Assembly (NCBI GenBank): GCA_045616505.1
Contig: JAZLGV010000019.1
Coordinates: 1-19,876, forward strand
DNA from: JAKSUT01 sp045616505
GTDB lineage: Bacteria > Cyanobacteriota > Vampirovibrionia > Gastranaerophilales > Gastranaerophilaceae
Direction: 5' to 3'
DNA length: 19,876 nt
The notes under the pieces were generated by a model. The model ran no database searches. It had not been told where the DNA came from and was given only the letters and a program-made list of their open reading frames with translations. A program made the position numbers and the translations under genes. Shown here one piece after another: positions 4,841 to 12,064 of the stretch (the first letter of the stretch is position 1; each line of letters opens with the position of its first letter).

Positions 4841-7627
4841 TTATTTATTATTTTTTCCACAACAATGTTTATATTTTTTGCCACTTCCACAAGGACAAGC
4901 ATCGTTTCTTCCTATTTTTGCTTCGTTTCTTGTTGGAGTTTGAACGGCATCTTCTTGTTCTTCTTGTTGCGTAAATTCTTCGGAAGCTCTTGAAAGTTCA
5001 GTTTCTAATGGTTCGTTTACAAATTGAACACCAAATTTAGTTCTGAATAAATGTTTAACAGTTTCACCTTGAATATCAAACATCATATTATTAAACAAAT
5101 CATACGCTTCTTTTTTGTATTCTATTAGAGGGTCTTTTTGTCCGTATGCTCTTAAACCAATACCATCACGCAACATATCAATATTGTGCAAATGGTCAAT
5201 CCATTTGTTATCAATAACTCTCAATAATACATCTTTTTCGATATTTCTCATAATATTATCTGATTCAAATGGAGATTGAGGATTTGGATATTCTTCATAT
5301 TGACAAATTATTTCGTTATAAAAATCGACAATTTCTCTTTCGTGTTCAGCATAAGCATCTCTTGCTTTTTCGTTTAATTTATCTGAAATTTCCTGAAATC
5401 TCAAACCTTTAATATCAGAAACTGTATATGTTGAAAGCTGAGGAATGGTTGAATGAACTTCTTTAACCATAGTTTCCAAATCTTCATCTACATATTCATC
5501 AGGTTGCATGCCAGGAGCGATGTAGCTTTTTAACAATCTATCAATTTCTTGTTCCAACATATAATAAATATTTTCACTTAGATTTTCGCCACTGATAACT
5601 CTTCTACGTTGAGCATAGAATTTTTCCCTTTGAATATTCATTACATCGTCATATTCAAGTACATTTTTTCTTATATCAAAGTGATAAGTTTCAACTTTCT
5701 TTTGTGCTGATTGAATTTGTTTTGAAATAATTGGCGATTCAATAGCCATATTTTCTTCAACATTCAACATTTCCATAAGGTTTACAATCTTATCTCCACC
5801 GAAAATTCTCATTAAATTATCTTCCAAAGATAAGAAAAATCTTGTAGAACCAGGGTCACCTTGACGTGCTGCACGACCTCTAAGTTGGTTATCAATACGA
5901 CGAGATTCGTGTCTTTCTGTACCTATAACGTGCAAACCACCTGCTTTTACAACTTTTGCATGTTCTTCAGTTGTTAAAGCTTTCATTGTCGCCATTATTT
6001 CATTTTTCTTATACTCATAATCGGCATCTTCTGAAGTAATTCCCTTTTTTTCAAGTTCTTCTTTTGCTAAATATTCTGAATTACCACCTAACAAAATATC
6101 TGTACCACGACCAGCCATGTTTGTAGCAATTGTAACCGCACCATAACGACCTGCTTGAGCAATAATATTTGCTTCTTTTTCGTGATGTTTTGCGTTTAAA
6201 ACATTGTGAGGAATTTTTCTTTGATTTAACAATGCTGAAATATATTCTGATTTTTCAATACTGATTGTACCAACCAAAACTGGACGACCTTTTTTATGCA
6301 TTTCAATAATATCATCCACTACTGCATTATATTTAGCTTTTTCAGTTTTATAAATTACATCTGGATAATTTTTTCTGATGTCAGGTTTGTTTGTTGGAAT
6401 TGTTGTAACTTCCAAATTATAAATTTTTCCAAATTCAGCTTCTTCTGTCATCGCAGTACCTGTCATACCTGAAAGTTTTGGATATAGTCTGAATAAGTTT
6501 TGGAAAGTTATACTTGCAAGAGTTTGTGTTTCGTCTTGAATTTTAACACCTTCTTTAGCTTCAACAGCTTGGTGTAAACCGTCAGACCAACGTCTGCCAT
6601 CCATTAAACGACCTGTAAATTCATCTACGATAACAACTTCACCGTTTTTAACAACATAGTCAGTATCTTTGATAAATAATTCTTTTGCTTTTAATGCTTG
6701 CAATAAATGGTGTGCATATTGAGTTGAAATGTCAAATAAATCTTTTACCCCAATTAATTCTTGAGCCTTATCAATACCTTCTTCGGTTAAAATTACGTTT
6801 TTATTTTTTTCATCAACTTCGTAATCTTCAACTTTATTAAGTTTTGGTGCAATTTTTGCCATAAGTTGATAAGTTTCAGCTGATTTTTCTAAACGACCAC
6901 TAATAATTAACGGAGTTCTAGCTTCATCTATCAAAATACTATCAACTTCATCAATGATTGCATAGTTATATGGTCGTTGAACTAACATTTCAGGGCTGCT
7001 TGCCATATTATCACGCAAGTAATCAAAACCAAATTCGTTGTTAGTACCATACGTAATATCACATGCATAAGCTTGTTTTTTTAATTCAAATTCGTTTTCG
7101 CCACGAGTATTTGAAAGAATAACACCAACTGTCAAGCCTAAAAATCTGAAGATTTTACCCATCCATTCACTATCACGTTTTGCCAAATAATCGTTCACTG
7201 TGATAACATGGACACCTTTACCAGTTAAAGCATTTAAATATGCAGGTAAAGTTGCAACAAGAGTTTTACCTTCACCTGTTCTCATTTCTGCGATATGAGC
7301 ATTATGTAAGAAATATCCGCCAATCAATTGGACATCAAAATGACGCATATTTAAAACTCTTTTACCAGCTTCTCTAACAACTGCGAATGCTTCTGGTAAT
7401 ATTTTATCAAGAGCTTCTTTTTCTAAAGCTCTATCTGTTTTGAAATCATCAGAGGTTTTTCTTTCTGATAATATTTTTTTAAATTCTTCTGTTTTTGCAC
7501 GAAGTTCTTCATCTGAAAGAGCTTCCATTTCAGGTTCTAAAGCATTTATATGCTCTACAATCCCCATCATATTTTTCACTTTTTTTTCGTTTGGATCACC
7601 CAACATTTTTAGCAAAAGTTTCAACAT
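4841..7627 (-). CDS. secA: Protein translocase ATPase SecA
   Basis: A 928-residue motor of the Sec translocon that drives unfolded preproteins through SecYEG. Walker A is MRTGEGKT (115-122) and Walker B is IIDEVD (224-229). The preprotein cross-linking region, the second RecA-like domain (motif TNMAGRGTDILLGGN), and the helical scaffold/wing domain follow in order. The C-terminal zinc-binding SEC-C motif CPCGSGKKYKHCC (911-923) is intact, so the SecB/ribosome-contact tail is present. The start is preceded by AGGAGAG and TTAGG elements. It is the first gene of the probable secA-ychF-DUF486 operon. The 122-bp gap upstream separates it from the calpain-like gene and contains a weak promoter and a palindrome. 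Confidence 0.98.
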   Translation of the reverse strand: MLKLLLKMLGDPNEKKVKNMMGIVEHINALEPEMEALSDEELRAKTEEFKKILSERKTSDDFKTDRALEKEALDKILPEAFAVVREAGKRVLNMRHFDVQLIGGYFLHNAHIAEMRTGEGKTLVATLPAYLNALTGKGVHVITVNDYLAKRDSEWMGKIFRFLGLTVGVILSNTRGENEFELKKQAYACDITYGTNNEFGFDYLRDNMASSPEMLVQRPYNYAIIDEVDSILIDEARTPLIISGRLEKSAETYQLMAKIAPKLNKVEDYEVDEKNKNVILTEEGIDKAQELIGVKDLFDISTQYAHHLLQALKAKELFIKDTDYVVKNGEVVIVDEFTGRLMDGRRWSDGLHQAVEAKEGVKIQDETQTLASITFQNLFRLYPKLSGMTGTAMTEEAEFGKIYNLEVTTIPTNKPDIRKNYPDVIYKTEKAKYNAVVDDIIEMHKKGRPVLVGTISIEKSEYISALLNQRKIPHNVLNAKHHEKEANIIAQAGRYGAVTIATNMAGRGTDILLGGNSEYLAKEELEKKGITSEDADYEYKKNEIMATMKALTTEEHAKVVKAGGLHVIGTERHESRRIDNQLRGRAARQGDPGSTRFFLSLEDNLMRIFGGDKIVNLMEMLNVEENMAIESPIISKQIQSAQKKVETYHFDIRKNVLEYDDVMNIQREKFYAQRRRVISGENLSENIYYMLEQEIDRLLKSYIAPGMQPDEYVDEDLETMVKEVHSTIPQLSTYTVSDIKGLRFQEISDKLNEKARDAYAEHEREIVDFYNEIICQYEEYPNPQSPFESDNIMRNIEKDVLLRVIDNKWIDHLHNIDMLRDGIGLRAYGQKDPLIEYKKEAYDLFNNMMFDIQGETVKHLFRTKFGVQFVNEPLETELSRASEEFTQQEEQEDAVQTPTRNEAKIGRNDACPCGSGKKYKHCCGKNNK

Positions 7628-7646
7628 ATTAAACCTAATCTCTCCT

Positions 7647-7675
7647 CATGTTTTGCCTAGAATTATTCTAACATG
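7647..7675. repeat. Nested palindrome in the secA leader
   Basis: TAGAATTATTCTA (7658-7670) is a near-perfect odd palindrome, flanked by CATGT (7647-7651) and ACATG (7671-7675). It lies 20-48 bp upstream of the secA start codon, within the probable mRNA leader. It could be a regulator site; the one-base centre makes an RNA hairpin of the inner arms unlikely. It may be chance. Confidence 0.3.
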
Positions 7676-7685
7676 AAAAAAAATA

Positions 7686-7714
7686 ATTATAACTAACTAC
7701 CCATTTAATAATAA
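7686..7714 (-). promoter_or_regulatory. Weak candidate promoter of secA
   Basis: On the minus strand a perfect TATAAT (7691-7686) is preceded after 17 nt by TTATTA (7714-7709), which matches only half the -35 consensus. The predicted start near 7679 would give a leader of about 50 nt. Read-through from the calpain-like gene cannot be excluded because no terminator is visible between them. Confidence 0.35.
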
Positions 7715-7749
7715 AAATAGTTAATGATTAGGTATAATATATTTTCAAA

Positions 7750-8982
7750 TTAATCTTTAAATGTTTGAGTTTCTAAACGAAGAAATTCTAAAGATTCTAA
7801 TTTTTTTCTTGGAACTTTGATTTTTTCATCAGTGTACCAAGGATTTACAAGATAAACATCGTCTTGGGTAACATCAACTATTGAATATGCGTGATGACTA
7901 TAAATCGTTCTGTTACTATCTGTCAATTCTTTCATAAAACTTCTTGCTTCTTTTTTATCTTGTTTATAACGACCAAAGAAACTTCCTGAAATTGACGATT
8001 TTTTTACTGAAAACTCTTCGTCTTCATCCATTAAAGATATGCAAGCTGCAGTATTTCCTTTGTTATTCATTATTTCATCAAATTTTTTGTTTATTTCTCC
8101 ATCATAATTATATGTAGTTTCTGTGTGTCTTTCTTCTTTTGGAACTAATAAATTAAAAGCTGTTCTTGAAAAATTGGATTCTAAATCATAAAACTCGTTA
8201 AATTCTATATCACCGTTAGAAAAGAAAGTATTAGTTGCGATACCTTCTTCAATACCATATTTTTCGATTGCGACTTCTAAAGCTCTCATATCCATGTCGC
8301 CTGCCGCATTTTCAATATTATTGTTTAATTCTGATATTGAAATTTCATAAGATTTTTTTACACCTGCCAAATTTACTGTTACTGTTTGTTTTTTATCATT
8401 AACAGTTATAGAATTATCTAAAATTTCTTTGCCTTTTTCAGTACTTAAAAGAGAATTTGTAGCAGATAACAACCAACAATCTCCAACATCACCTTGAATT
8501 GAAGGCATATCAAACTTTCCATTTGGAGCATAAGTTGTTGCCACACCTGCTCCATTTTCATTTGCATCTAATCTTGCGGACAAAGCAGTTTTAACAGCAT
8601 CCAATTTTGCCATAGCTTCATCCATATCACCATTAAAATTAATCAATGACAAATTATGCTTTAAATCCTCTGTTTCTACAATATCTGATGCAGAATTTAA
8701 TGATGCTATGACTTTTTCATTTTCTTCATCAAATACTTCTTTTAAATCATCAAATGTGATTACTCCATTATCAAAATCGTCGTCGTATTCTGCATCATAT
8801 TCTTCAAACAAATTCATCACAGCTTCTAGATTACCATTATCTTGATAATCATCTTCTTGCCCAAAAACATTTAACGATTCATCATAATCAGACACAACAA
8901 AATTTATACGATCTTTTTGTTCTTCAATATTGCCGTACTGTTTTTTATTATTATTGATATTAATGTTGTAATTAAAAGGCAT
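7750..8982 (-). CDS. Calpain-type (C2) cysteine protease with acidic N-terminal region
   Basis: A 410-residue predicted cysteine protease. The catalytic blocks of the calpain family are all visible: IQGDVGDCWLLSA (162-174) holds the oxyanion Gln163 and nucleophile Cys169, HHAYSIVDV (363-371) holds His364, and VYLVNPW (376-382) holds Asn380. Residues 30-90 are very acidic and include DDDFDNGVITFDDL (67-80), which looks like a degenerate EF-hand loop, so calcium dependence is possible but unproven. The N-terminus MPFNYNININNNKKQYGN is Asn/Ile-rich, resembling the short tag of other proteins here, and there is no classical signal peptide. Bacterial calpains are sporadic and mostly uncharacterised. 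The start has only a weak GTGG site. It is divergent from the DUF1893 gene and sits upstream of secA on the same strand. The protease assignment is strong; the substrate is unknown. Confidence 0.87.
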   Translation of the reverse strand: MPFNYNININNNKKQYGNIEEQKDRINFVVSDYDESLNVFGQEDDYQDNGNLEAVMNLFEEYDAEYDDDFDNGVITFDDLKEVFDEENEKVIASLNSASDIVETEDLKHNLSLINFNGDMDEAMAKLDAVKTALSARLDANENGAGVATTYAPNGKFDMPSIQGDVGDCWLLSATNSLLSTEKGKEILDNSITVNDKKQTVTVNLAGVKKSYEISISELNNNIENAAGDMDMRALEVAIEKYGIEEGIATNTFFSNGDIEFNEFYDLESNFSRTAFNLLVPKEERHTETTYNYDGEINKKFDEIMNNKGNTAACISLMDEDEEFSVKKSSISGSFFGRYKQDKKEARSFMKELTDSNRTIYSHHAYSIVDVTQDDVYLVNPWYTDEKIKVPRKKLESLEFLRLETQTFKD

Positions 8983-9007
8983 AAAACTACCACTTGTTTA
9001 ACATACG

Positions 9008-9036
9008 TTGACAACATCGTCAATTTGAATTTTAAT
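9008..9036 (+). promoter_or_regulatory. Promoter of the DUF1893 gene within a divergent dyad
   Basis: A consensus TTGACA (9008-9013) is separated by 17 nt from TTTAAT (9031-9036, one mismatch). The predicted start near 9043 leaves a leader of about 48 nt containing an AAAAGGA ribosome-binding site. TTGAC also forms a dyad with GTCAA at 9019-9023, so a minus-strand -35-like element overlaps it. Confidence 0.6.
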
Positions 9037-9090
9037 CTTTAGATAAAAAAAATAATTTTTACAATAAGTTACAAAAGGAAATTAAAACAG

Positions 9091-9588
9091 ATGAACAAAA
9101 AATGGTTTTTAATATTATTATGCACATTTTTAGCATTAGGAATCTGCGAAAAATCTATTGCTAAAAACACATCAATATCGCTTGAAAAATTAAAAGAAAT
9201 TTCAGCAAATCAAGAACTTGTTGTTGCTTATGATAATGGAAAAATTATAACTCACAAGGGTGGTGGAATACGACCTGTATTAGACCATTTAGAAAAACAT
9301 AATTTTAAAAACGCTTATGTTTACGACAAAATAACAGGAAAAGCATCAGCTTTATTGCTTGCCTACGGTGGTTGCAAAAAACTTTATACCCCAATTTTAT
9401 CTGAACAAGCTATTCCTATTTTAGAAAAATATCATATTGAATACACTTATGACAAAACTATTCCATACATAAAAACCAAAAGAACAGCATCTGGTCGTTG
9501 CATTATGGAAACAGCAATCAAAGACACAGACGATTGCAAAGAAGCATACAAAATTTTGACAAATAAATGGAAAAGTTTGTATAACTAA
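9091..9588 (+). CDS. Exported DUF1893 domain protein
   Basis: A 165-residue protein with an N-terminal Sec-type signal peptide: Lys residues, a hydrophobic core at about 5-18, and a probable cleavage site after Ser-Ile-Ala at 22-24. LGIC is a poor lipobox, so lipoprotein sorting is unlikely. The mature part shows the DUF1893 (PF08973) landmarks: GGGIRPVLDHL (57-67), YDKITGKASALLLA (78-91), ILSEQAI (102-108) and GRCIMETAIKD (135-145), with C137 and E140 the notable conserved residues. Family members known to me are usually cytosolic with a deaminase-like fold and no assigned activity, so a secreted copy is unusual. An AAAAGGA site fixes the start. It is divergent from the calpain-like gene and converges, 12 bp apart, on the aldo/keto reductase. 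Confidence 0.83.
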   Translation: MNKKWFLILLCTFLALGICEKSIAKNTSISLEKLKEISANQELVVAYDNGKIITHKGGGIRPVLDHLEKHNFKNAYVYDKITGKASALLLAYGGCKKLYTPILSEQAIPILEKYHIEYTYDKTIPYIKTKRTASGRCIMETAIKDTDDCKEAYKILTNKWKSLYN

Positions 9589-9600
9589 TTGCTTTAAGTT

Positions 9601-10830
9601 TTATAATTTTATACTTTTTATTTCGCTATCAACTTTTTTCAACAATGTTGGAATATCCAAGTTTTGTGGACAATTTTTCTTGCACAAACCACATTGTGTA
9701 CATTTGTCTGCTCTAGCTTTTTCTGGAATATTATTGTAATAAGTTGAAAATAGCCAAGGATTTTTGTCTGCTTTGTACTGATTATAAAGTGAGAAAATTT
9801 CAGGAACAGCAATACCGTTTGGACAAAGTTCAAGACAATATCTGCATGAAGTACAAGCAATTTCAGATTGTAACTTTATAATCGTAACTAATTTTTTAGA
9901 AAAATCTTCTTCATCTTGTGTAAGTGGTTTAAAGTTTTCAAAAGTAGCAATATTTTCTTTCATTTGTTTAAGATTACTCATTCCACTTAAAACAGTCAAT
10001 ATGCCTGATTTTCCTGCAATCCATTTTAGTGCATAACTTGCTTGAGTTTCATTTGGCATTTTTTCTTTTAATTCTGTTACTGCTTTAGGTGGTAATGAAC
10101 ACAAATTTCCACCTCTCAAAGGTTCCATAACTATCATTGGAAGATTTGCCGCTTTTGCAATTTCATATTGACCTTTTGAATTAACTCCACTTTCCCAATC
10201 AAAATAATTCATTTGTAATTGGCAGAAATCCCATTTATGTTCTTTTACAACATCTTTTAACATTTCAACATCTCCGTGATAAGAGAAACCTAAATGTTTT
10301 ATCAAACCTTGACGTTTAAAATCAAGTAATTGTTCATAAACTTCAAAATTTTTATAAGTATCATAACTATTACCATTTATGTTGTGAACCATATAAAAAT
10401 CGAAGTAATCTGTATCAACTTTTTCTTTTAATTGCTGTTCAAAAATTCTCTTAACATCGTCTTTAGTATGCATAAATACTAATGGACTTTTATCTGCAAT
10501 TATAATATCTGAACGTTTATATTGTTTTAAAACTTTACCCATAACGTTTTCAGATTTTCCATCCATATACATATATGCAGTATCAAAATAATTTGCACCA
10601 TGCTTCATTGCATAATCTACCATTTTTTCGACTTCTGCAACATCAACTTCTTTACCTTTTAGGGGTAATCTCATACATCCAAAACCTAAAAGAGGTATTG
10701 TCATATCTTTATATTTTCGTTTTACAATTTCGTTAGGCTTTACAATTAATGAACTTTCACCACAACCGCCTAACATTGTTGAACCTGCTAACAAAAGTGC
10801 TGAATTAACAATAAATTCTCTACGTTTCAT
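9601..10830 (-). CDS. Tat-exported aldo/keto reductase lipoprotein with two 4Fe-4S clusters
   Basis: A 409-residue predicted oxidoreductase. The N-terminus MKRREF followed by a hydrophobic stretch is a twin-arginine signal, and MLGGC (19-23) is a good lipobox, so Cys23 is probably lipidated. An aldo/keto reductase barrel follows at about 40-310 with the usual tetrad Asp83, Tyr88, Lys114 and His149. A C-terminal ferredoxin-like domain holds two cluster sets: C326, C329, C332, C336 and C377, C380, C383, C387. Such fusions are NAD(P)H-linked or electron-carrier-linked reductases of anaerobes; the substrate is not known. A GGGGT site precedes the ATG. It is divergent from the HExxH gene and convergent with the DUF1893 gene. 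Cofactor folding before export by Tat fits the Fe-S content. Confidence 0.9.
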   Translation of the reverse strand: MKRREFIVNSALLLAGSTMLGGCGESSLIVKPNEIVKRKYKDMTIPLLGFGCMRLPLKGKEVDVAEVEKMVDYAMKHGANYFDTAYMYMDGKSENVMGKVLKQYKRSDIIIADKSPLVFMHTKDDVKRIFEQQLKEKVDTDYFDFYMVHNINGNSYDTYKNFEVYEQLLDFKRQGLIKHLGFSYHGDVEMLKDVVKEHKWDFCQLQMNYFDWESGVNSKGQYEIAKAANLPMIVMEPLRGGNLCSLPPKAVTELKEKMPNETQASYALKWIAGKSGILTVLSGMSNLKQMKENIATFENFKPLTQDEEDFSKKLVTIIKLQSEIACTSCRYCLELCPNGIAVPEIFSLYNQYKADKNPWLFSTYYNNIPEKARADKCTQCGLCKKNCPQNLDIPTLLKKVDSEIKSIKL

Positions 10831-10957
10831 ATTTTACCCCTACATATTTTTCTTTTGTAAAAATTTTATAATAAAAATAACATTTTTTTAATAAATTAGC
10901 AATTTTATTTTTCAGACAACTTATATATTACGTAAATCAAAAGAGAAAAGCCTTTTA

Positions 10958-12043
10958 ATGAATATAAACAAAATAACAAACAACACATGGCAATTGTTAA
11001 ACCAAAAGAAAGGTTTAACAACTAAAGATGTTCGTATTTGCAAAGAATTCAAACCTTTAAAAGATGCTATTAAATCTATTGATATAACTAAAATTAAAAA
11101 AGACGACATTACAAAAGAAATTGAATTAATAAAATTTAAACACAACTCTAATATTGGTACAGTTATAAAAGAATTTAAAAAGAAAAAACTTATATCTACT
11201 AGCACTACTTATTCTCAAAGAAGTTATTTTGGGAATTTTGAAGTTCAAAAATATACAAAAAATAATGTTTTAAAAACAAAAACAAAAGAAAATTCACTTA
11301 CCAAAAGAAAATTTAATATTGATGATGTTGCAGAATATTCAAAACTAAAATCAACTGTTGAATTTAATAAAAAAGGTTTAAAACAAGTTCAGCAACTTAA
11401 CTTTTATCCTCAAAACAAACAGGTTAAAGAATTAAAATTAAATTTATCAATGACAAAAGCTGGTGAAATAAAAGATATTACAACAACATCAAAGAATATA
11501 AGCGAAGAGTCTTTGAATATCTTGAAAGACAACCATTACGTAGCAACTTGTACTTATAACAATGAAAATTTTGTTCGTATAGAACATTTTCAAGCTGCAA
11601 AAAATCAAAAAGTAGAAAATGAAAAAACATTATTTCTTTTTAAAGAAAATTTAGGAAAGGTAATGGATAGAGATATTGAAGGATATGCTTCAGGGAATGT
11701 TGTAAATCTAAAAGTTAATGATGATATGAGACAAACAGATTTAGTTGAAACATTAAATCATGAATACAGACACGTGTTCCAATACAAAGAAATTAAGAAT
11801 TTTAAAAATATCTTCAAACGCAAAAAAATGAATGTAGAAGAAAAAGAGTTTGCAAAAAATTGTCTTGTTGGACAGAAAAAATATACTAAAAAAAATTACA
11901 AAGACTATTATAATAATTTTTTAGAAGTTGACGCACGAAAAGCTGGTGCAAGTGCATCAAATGATTATATAAATACGATAAAAACGTTATATAAAGAATT
12001 TAAAATTGAAGATTATTTTCTTTCAATTTTTAGAAAAAATTAG
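10958..12043 (+). CDS. Putative HExxH zinc metallopeptidase
   Basis: A 361-residue Lys-rich protein not matched to a named family. Residues 263-276 contain LNHEYRHVFQ, giving the zinc motif HExxH (H268, E269, H272). The later FLEVDARKAG (321-330) offers Glu323 as a gluzincin-type third ligand, in the E-x-D-A setting seen in several zincins. The first 240 residues are predicted to be mixed and have no recognised domain. The N-terminus MNINKITNN resembles the Asn/Ile-rich tag of other proteins here, though it lacks the FG. There is no signal peptide. The ribosome-binding site is weak (GAGAAAAG). It is divergent from the Fe-S reductase and converges on the large HD protein with a 21-bp gap and no clear terminator. 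Peptidase activity is inferred from the two motifs only. Confidence 0.7.
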   Translation: MNINKITNNTWQLLNQKKGLTTKDVRICKEFKPLKDAIKSIDITKIKKDDITKEIELIKFKHNSNIGTVIKEFKKKKLISTSTTYSQRSYFGNFEVQKYTKNNVLKTKTKENSLTKRKFNIDDVAEYSKLKSTVEFNKKGLKQVQQLNFYPQNKQVKELKLNLSMTKAGEIKDITTTSKNISEESLNILKDNHYVATCTYNNENFVRIEHFQAAKNQKVENEKTLFLFKENLGKVMDRDIEGYASGNVVNLKVNDDMRQTDLVETLNHEYRHVFQYKEIKNFKNIFKRKKMNVEEKEFAKNCLVGQKKYTKKNYKDYYNNFLEVDARKAGASASNDYINTIKTLYKEFKIEDYFLSIFRKN

Positions 12044-12064
12044 TATTTAAAATGAGTTTATTTT

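Noticed and set aside
9639..9860. Open frame on the minus strand inside the aldo/keto reductase
   Set aside because: It is an out-of-frame shadow of the Fe-S reductase; its residues make no domain and the reductase frame explains the coding signal.
10921..11205. Minus-strand frame at the start of the zincin gene
   Set aside because: Hydrophobic antisense shadow produced by Lys-rich AT-rich coding; the plus-strand product has an HExxH motif and fuller length.
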